Origin: Geodermatophilaceae bacterium
GTDB lineage: Bacteria > Actinomycetota > Actinomycetes > Mycobacteriales > Geodermatophilaceae
DNA: 64,000 bases
Direction of reading: 5' to 3'
Assembly: GCA_013812145.1 (NCBI GenBank)
Contig: JACCTY010000098.1
Coordinates: forward strand, 1-64,000
A program made the translations under genes and the position numbers. This document shows positions 59,420 through 64,000 of the stretch, piece after piece (positions within the stretch are counted from its first letter, which is position 1; each line of letters starts with the position of its first letter). Below the pieces are notes generated by a model. It searched no databases. It saw only the letters and a list, made by a program, of their open reading frames with translations, and had not been told where the DNA came from.

Positions 59420-60429
59420 AGCTGGCGGCCCAGTTGCTCGTCGAGCAGCGGGTACGACGCCGAGGACCCGACCGGACTGAAGTCCGGGACCGCGATCGGC
59501 GCGGTGAGCAACAGCACCAATTCTCCGTTCAGGTCCCGCAGCAGCTCGACCAGGCTCTTGAGGTCGCCGAGCGTCGTGTCGAGGTCGAGGGTCAGCGAGT
59601 CGGCGGTGGTCGTCAGGAACCGCGTGAGCCGCAGCGGATTCACCAGGGTTCCGGGCGAGAGTGACCTGTCCAGCAGCGAGGCGAGAAACTGCTGCTGGCG
59701 CTGGATCCGCTCGGTCTCGGCCGGCCCTTGTCGCGTCTCCAGCCGCAGGAACGGCAGGGTCTGCTCGCCGTCGATCACCGACGTACCGGCCGGCAGTTCC
59801 AGCCCGCTGTCTCGTTCGCGTAGCGAGGACCCGAGGCACAGCGGTACGCCGCCCAGCGCGTCGACCATCGCGGGGAAACTGGCGAGGTCCATCTGCACGT
59901 AGTGGTTGACCCGGAGTCCCGTGAGCACCTGGACGGTGTGGACCAGGCAGGCCGCACCCCCGGCGCCGATCACCGAGCTGAACGGACCGCTGTATGGCTC
60001 GGTGGGCTGTCCGCCGGCCGCTTGACAGGCCGGAACGTCGACGTATGCATCACGGGGGAAGACGACGACGACGGACTGCGAGCCGTCCGGGGACAGGTGC
60101 GCCAGGATCGTGGTGTCCCGTCCGCCGCCGTCGGAGCCGACGAGCAGGAAGTTCTCCGCATCGAGTTGGCGCTCCTCGGCAATGATCTCCGGCCCCGCCA
60201 GTCGGAGCACGTCCACGCGCTCGACGGTGCTGTCGACATAGGCGACCAGGCCCACGTAGTAGACCGCGACGAGCACCAGAACCGCGACCAGCCCACCGAG
60301 GACCCACCGCCGGGCGCGCCTGCCCCGTTGACGGCCGGAACGGCGGCTGCGACCCGGAGCGTCCGGACGTTCGGTGCGAGCGCGCAACTCGGCGACCGAC
60401 GGTCGCTGCACACCGCTGTGTCGCGCCAC
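59329..60429 (-). CDS. LytR-CpsA-Psr (LCP) family protein
   Basis: The protein has 366 residues from GTG 60429. An Arg-rich cytoplasmic N-terminus is followed by TM helix WVLGGLVAVLVLVAVYYVGL, then the LCP domain: FLLVGSDGGGRDTTILAHLS, VVVVFPRDAYVDVPAC, VNHYVQMDLASFPAMVDALG and FLRLETRQGPAETERIQRQQ, here cited as RLETRQGPAETERIQRQQ. LCP enzymes attach polymers such as arabinogalactan or teichoic-type chains to peptidoglycan. The longer ORF to 60480 enters the palindromic repeat and is unlikely to be coding. Confidence 0.9.
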   Translation of the reverse strand: MARHSGVQRPSVAELRARTERPDAPGRSRRSGRQRGRRARRWVLGGLVAVLVLVAVYYVGLVAYVDSTVERVDVLRLAGPEIIAEERQLDAENFLLVGSDGGGRDTTILAHLSPDGSQSVVVVFPRDAYVDVPACQAAGGQPTEPYSGPFSSVIGAGGAACLVHTVQVLTGLRVNHYVQMDLASFPAMVDALGGVPLCLGSSLRERDSGLELPAGTSVIDGEQTLPFLRLETRQGPAETERIQRQQQFLASLLDRSLSPGTLVNPLRLTRFLTTTADSLTLDLDTTLGDLKSLVELLRDLNGELVLLLTAPIAVPDFSPVGSSASYPLLDEQLGRQLYESIIEDAAVGLPGAAAADPSSPGEVDCG

Positions 60430-60460
60430 CGCATGATCGTACGGAGCGCCGAGCCGCCGC

Positions 60461-60521
60461 GCCGATCTTGGTCTGGTCAACGCCTCACGCGCTAGCAGAG
60501 GTTGACCAGACCAAGATCGGC
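60461..60521. repeat. 61-bp palindromic repeat, copy 2
   Basis: Perfect 21-bp arms (60461-60481 and 60501-60521) flank a 19-nt loop. The ends GCCGATCTTGGTC and GACCAAGATCGGC are identical to copy 1 at 7733-7793. It lies between the LCP gene start and the stop of the ABC substrate-binding gene. The extended arm adds TGGTCAAC/GTTGACCA. Confidence 0.95.
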
Positions 60522-60537
60522 GAACGCGGTGCCGAGG

Positions 60538-61806
60538 TCAGCTCTGCGCGGGGGCGACGTAGGACTGAGCGAGATCGGTGGTGAAGAGCTCCTTGACGAT
60601 GGTGAGGCCACCCTCGGCTTCCACGTCCGGCTGGGCGATGTATATCTCTCGGCTGGCCGGGGAGCCCGGTTGAGAGAAGTCCAGCGGAGCGATGACGCCG
60701 GTGACGGCCTCGTCTGTCTGCTGCAGGGCCGCCAGCAGGCCGGCCCGGGTCATGTCGCCGCTGTCGCACGCCGTCTTCAGGATCTGGCTGTAGATCGTCG
60801 CCACGCCGTAGCCGTAGGTGACGCCCCCGTTACCGGGCTCGTCCGGGTACTCGGCTGCGAACTCGGTCCGCAGCTGCTCCATCTCCGGGGTGTCCGCGGT
60901 GAAGGGAAGCGCCGACGCGGTGAGCAGGAAGTTCTCCACCAGCGCCGCCGCCGAGGGGGTGGCCAGCAGACCCGGCGAGAACGTCGGGTTGCTGCCCAGG
61001 AACTTGATGCCGGGCAGCGCCTGGGCCGCAACTCCGACGGCCGAGGCGGTCTGCGTCGGCGTCGTCGTCAGCGTGACAGCGGCGACCCCGGCTTGGGCGA
61101 ACTGGCTGATGACGCTCGTCGCATCGGTGTCGGTCGACTTCAGCGTCGCCTCCACCACTTCCAGACCCAGGGCCTCGGCGGCGAACTCCACACCGGTGAA
61201 GCCGTTGGCGCCGTACTCACCCTCGACGTACAGCGCGCCGATCGTGTCGCCGTCGGCGATGATGCCCTCGTCGACCAGGTACTGCAGGCCGTTGATCATC
61301 TCCAGGTCGTACGTCGTACCGGCCATCAGGATGTACTCGTTCTCCAACAAGGTGGAGGCCCATGACGCCGGAGCGGTGACCATCTCGGTCTCGGTGATCG
61401 TCTCCAGCAGCGCCGTGGTCATCGGTGAGCCGATCAACTGAGTCATGCCCAGCACGTCCGGCTCGACCTGTGCGTAGAGCTGGACCGCCCGCTGAACGTC
61501 GTAGCCGTGGTCCTCGATGATCAGTTCGATCTGCCGGTCGCAGATCCCGCCGTCGGCGTTGATCTTGTCGTAGACGAGCTCGTTGCCCTGCACGATGGCC
61601 GTGGACAGTGCGGCGAACGGACCGGTCAGGTCGGTGAGGATGCCCAGCGTGATCGTGTCTTCGGTGACGCCGAAGTCGGTCGCCAACTCGCTGGGGTCGC
61701 CGTTGCCGCCGCCCGCGGGCTCTTCTGCCGCCTTGGTGCTGCACGCTGCGGCCGTCAGCACGACGGCCATCACGAGGCCCGCGGCTCGTGTTCCTTGCTT
61801 TCTCAT
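60538..61806 (-). CDS. Branched-chain amino acid-type ABC transporter substrate-binding lipoprotein
   Basis: The protein has 422 residues. The signal peptide ends VLTAAACST (lipobox). The type I periplasmic binding fold has ITLGILTDLTGPFAALS, NADGGICDRQIELIIEDHGY, SWASTLLENEYILMAGTTYD and VTYGYGVATIYSQIL. It is encoded downstream of livM and livH with an ATGA overlap, so it is part of the same transporter. The ligand (Leu/Ile/Val, an amide or urea) cannot be fixed from the sequence. Confidence 0.92.
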   Translation of the reverse strand: MRKQGTRAAGLVMAVVLTAAACSTKAAEEPAGGGNGDPSELATDFGVTEDTITLGILTDLTGPFAALSTAIVQGNELVYDKINADGGICDRQIELIIEDHGYDVQRAVQLYAQVEPDVLGMTQLIGSPMTTALLETITETEMVTAPASWASTLLENEYILMAGTTYDLEMINGLQYLVDEGIIADGDTIGALYVEGEYGANGFTGVEFAAEALGLEVVEATLKSTDTDATSVISQFAQAGVAAVTLTTTPTQTASAVGVAAQALPGIKFLGSNPTFSPGLLATPSAAALVENFLLTASALPFTADTPEMEQLRTEFAAEYPDEPGNGGVTYGYGVATIYSQILKTACDSGDMTRAGLLAALQQTDEAVTGVIAPLDFSQPGSPASREIYIAQPDVEAEGGLTIVKELFTTDLAQSYVAPAQS

Positions 61807-63134
61807 GGACGCCGATTCCCTTCAGTGGATGGATCTGTGCCCCGGTCGGGGCCCTGCTCAGATTCGACAGCGGTGCTCTCGGCCGGTGATTCTCCGGTCT
61901 CGGCGACAGGGCTTGTTACTGGCGCCGCGGCTCGCACCTTCTGCCGGCGCGTCGTCCCGGTGATGGCATGCAACACCCGGCGACCGAGCGCGGCGACGCC
62001 GCCCGGCTCCAGCAGCAGGACGACGACGACCGCTCCGCCGTACAAGAACTTCGCCAGTGTGCCGGAGTCCACGCCGCCGGATCCGGGTTCGGCGAGGAAC
62101 GGGAAGAAGTCCGAGTACAAGTTGAGCAGCAGCGGGGTCGCCGCCACAAAAGCGGCTCCGACAACCGCTCCCGGAATGGACCCCAGGCCGCCGATGACGA
62201 TCATCGCCAGGTAGGTCACCGAGAGGATGAGACCGAAGCTGCCCGGTGTGGGGACCCGGAGGAACAGCGCCAGCAGTACGCCGGCCGCTCCGGCGTACAT
62301 CGAGGAGATGACAAAGGCCGACGACTTGTAGCGACGCACGTTGACGCCCATGACCGCCGCGGCGGTCTGCTTGTCACGGATCATCTGCAGCGCGCGCCCG
62401 TGCCGGCCACGCAGCAGGTTCCTCGCGAACAGGTATCCGATGATCAGGACGGCGAGGAAGAGGTACCAGAGCAGCTCGTTGCGCTGCAGCGGGACACCGA
62501 GCAGAACCACCTGGGTGCCACCCGGCTCCGGGTTGGCGAACGGGAAACCGAAGAGGCTGAACGTCGGGACCGACCGGCCGTTCGGCCCCCCGGTCACGCT
62601 CTCCCAGTTGAAGAGCAGGTGCTGGCCCAGGAAGACCAGGGACAGCGAGGCGACACCGAGGTAGATGCCGGACAGCCGGCTCGCGATCGGGGAGAACGCC
62701 AGACCCGCCAGGCCCGCCAGGGCGATCGCCATCACCGCACCGAGCAGCGGCGGCAGCTCCAGCCCGCCGTACGGCGTGGCGACACCGCCGGGCGAGCCGG
62801 AGAAGTACGCGTATCCGTAGGTGCCGATCGCGATGAAGAACGCGTGGGCGAGCGACAGCTGGCCGGTGACCCCACTGAGCAGATTCAGGCCGATCGCCCC
62901 GACCGCCGCCGCCATGACCGCCAACCCCATCGAGAGGAAGGCGTTGTCGAGGTACAGAGGCAGCGCGATTGCGACGAGGATCAGCGCGATCCCGAGCACG
63001 GACTGGATCCGCGCTTCGCTGTCGCGGGGGATCCGGCCACGCTTCGCCGGCGTGCCGGCCGCCGTTGGACTGCCCGACGGTGCGGTGGTAGCCCCACCAT
63101 CCTTTGTGATCTGGACAGACTTCGTGTCAGACAC
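61803..63134 (-). CDS. livM: Branched-chain amino acid-type ABC permease LivM
   Basis: The protein has 443 residues. Helices include ALILVAIALPLYL and MGLAVMAAAVGAIGLNLLSG; GQLSLAHAFFIAIGTYGYAYF and RLSGIYLGVASLSLVFLGQ are LivM hallmarks, as is IRDKQTAAAVMGVNVRRYKS at the ATPase interface. It has hydrophilic extensions at both ends: about 40 residues at the N-terminus and about 60 acidic/Pro residues at the C-terminus. It overlaps livH by 8 nt and the binding-protein gene by 4 nt. Confidence 0.93.
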   Translation of the reverse strand: MSDTKSVQITKDGGATTAPSGSPTAAGTPAKRGRIPRDSEARIQSVLGIALILVAIALPLYLDNAFLSMGLAVMAAAVGAIGLNLLSGVTGQLSLAHAFFIAIGTYGYAYFSGSPGGVATPYGGLELPPLLGAVMAIALAGLAGLAFSPIASRLSGIYLGVASLSLVFLGQHLLFNWESVTGGPNGRSVPTFSLFGFPFANPEPGGTQVVLLGVPLQRNELLWYLFLAVLIIGYLFARNLLRGRHGRALQMIRDKQTAAAVMGVNVRRYKSSAFVISSMYAGAAGVLLALFLRVPTPGSFGLILSVTYLAMIVIGGLGSIPGAVVGAAFVAATPLLLNLYSDFFPFLAEPGSGGVDSGTLAKFLYGGAVVVVLLLEPGGVAALGRRVLHAITGTTRRQKVRAAAPVTSPVAETGESPAESTAVESEQGPDRGTDPSTEGNRRP

Positions 63135-64000
63135 GGGTCACTTCCCTGGTGCCGAACAGTCCCGAGGGCTTGATCAGCAGGACGATGATCATGATCACGT
63201 AGGGCATCACCTCAGCGAAGCCACGCCCGAGGAAGACCAGGTCGCTGCTGTAGCCCAAGGTGAGCTGCTCGGCCACGCCGACGATCAGCCCGCCTACCAA
63301 CGCTCCGGCGGTGGAGTCCAGACCGCCGAGGATCGCGGCCGGAAACGCCTTGAGCGCGACCGGGATGACGCTGCCGTCAAGACCCGGGGTCGGGAATGCC
63401 ACCAGGAAGACCACGGCGATGCAGGCCAGCAAGCCGGCGATGATCCAGGCCACCGCGGCAACCCGTCCACGCCGGATACCCATCAGCGTTGCGGCCTCGG
63501 CGTCCTCGGCCGACGCGCGCATCGCCACGCCCCAAGTGGTGTACTTGAAGGCGAGGAAAAAGGCGGTGAGCAACACCACCGCGGAGCCGATGGCGACCAC
63601 CCGGGTCAGCGGGATGCTCACACCGACGACCCGCACGGTGTCGTTCTTCCACGGGTCGAACAGGCTGCGCGGGTCCACCCCGATCCGGCGGACCAGATCG
63701 GCGGTCAGCACGACGTCGAATCCGATCGTCATGATCGCCAACGTGTTGGCGTCCGCGGTTCTGATCCGCAACGCGAGGATCCGCTCGAGGAGTAATGCGC
63801 CCAACGCGGTCACGGTCAGGCCGACGAGGAGGGCCAGGTAGAAGTTGGTCTCAGGCGTCAGTTCGCTGATCGTGTAACCGCCGAGCAGCAGCAACGAGCC
63901 GTGCGCGAAGTTGATCACCTCGGTGGCCTTGAAGATGATCACGAAGCCGAGCGCGATCAGCGCGTAGACCGCACCGACGGACAGCCCGTTGATCAGCAGC
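63127..64000 (-). CDS. livH: Branched-chain amino acid-type ABC permease LivH (5' end outside window)
   Basis: The frame runs off the window end, so the N-terminus is missing by a few tens of residues at most. The visible part starts LLINGLSVGAVYALIALGFV, then EVINFAHGSLLLLGGY, RASAEDAEAATLMGIRRGRV at the ATPase contact and PAAILGGLDSTAGALVGGL, all LivH features. It pairs with livM to form the membrane channel. The ATPase genes livG and livF are not in the window and probably lie elsewhere. Confidence 0.93.
   Translation of the reverse strand, partial: LLINGLSVGAVYALIALGFVIIFKATEVINFAHGSLLLLGGYTISELTPETNFYLALLVGLTVTALGALLLERILALRIRTADANTLAIMTIGFDVVLTADLVRRIGVDPRSLFDPWKNDTVRVVGVSIPLTRVVAIGSAVVLLTAFFLAFKYTTWGVAMRASAEDAEAATLMGIRRGRVAAVAWIIAGLLACIAVVFLVAFPTPGLDGSVIPVALKAFPAAILGGLDSTAGALVGGLIVGVAEQLTLGYSSDLVFLGRGFAEVMPYVIMIIVLLIKPSGLFGTREVTRV

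Overview
The window is high-GC DNA from a mycothiol-producing actinobacterium. It carries mshA and mshD, the senX3-regX3 phosphate two-component system, PPK2, an LCP cell-wall ligase, an LmeA/DUF2993 protein and a 13E12-type HNH endonuclease, with many GTG starts and many 4-nt start/stop overlaps. Two blocks follow the gene order remembered for Mycobacterium tuberculosis: about 26.3-40.3 kb (regX3, senX3, gpm, YbjN, mshA ... murB ... DUF2516, HbhA-like, XRE regulator; compare Rv0474-Rv0491) and about 45.2-56.8 kb (pabC, a small KPENQ-repeat protein, nitrobindin, DUF1416, sulfurtransferase, LmeA, GlnR, mshD, phoU/pst; compare Rv0810c-Rv0821c). No mycolate genes are seen, so I do not place the genus.

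Layout. 0-4.4 kb: HNH endonuclease tail, FmdB-type protein, SAF-domain protein, mscL, an MBL-fold hydrolase and an ERCC4 nuclease with an Lsr2-like tail. 4.5-11.5 kb: a histidine-degradation operon, hutH-hutU-M20 amidohydrolase-hutF-hutI. 11.5-14.9 kb: an alpha/beta hydrolase divergent from the most unusual locus here, three tandem 25-27 residue Cys/Gly-rich peptides, each behind a perfect Shine-Dalgarno sequence, followed by one 617-residue membrane protein joining a PqqD/RRE-like region, an M50-like HECWH protease domain and DUF3105. This looks like a small RiPP-type system that I do not recognise. 14.9-26 kb: GH3 lipoprotein, frameshifted copC and copD, MoxR/VWA pair, NDMA-type alcohol dehydrogenase, GNAT, acyl-CoA synthetase, a frameshifted DUF559 gene and a GlxA-type regulator. 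26-46 kb: two-component, mycothiol, cell-wall, sigma factor, polyphosphate, ADP-ribose/tRNA-editing, deformylase, asparaginase/BKACE, VapBC-like, YgfZ, Fur and PabC genes. 46-60 kb: sulfur and nitrogen genes with a Cys-containing leader peptide, then phoU-pstSCAB with PHO-box-like repeats, two atypical signalling proteins, a SURF1 remnant and an LCP protein. 60-64 kb: branched-chain amino acid-type ABC transporter genes, running off the end.

The parts interlock. RegX3-SenX3 probably controls the phoU/pst genes through direct repeats of 11-nt period near 51.98 and 52.77 kb. MshA and MshD make mycothiol. The hut cluster converts histidine to formylglutamate and probably on to glutamate. Several non-coding structures stand out: a 61-bp palindromic repeat present twice (7.7 and 60.5 kb), other large intergenic palindromes (38.7 and 39.3 kb), and an over-represented coding palindrome TCCAC(A/T)GTGGA. 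Three genes carry frameshifts (copC, copD, DUF559). These may be real decay or sequence errors.
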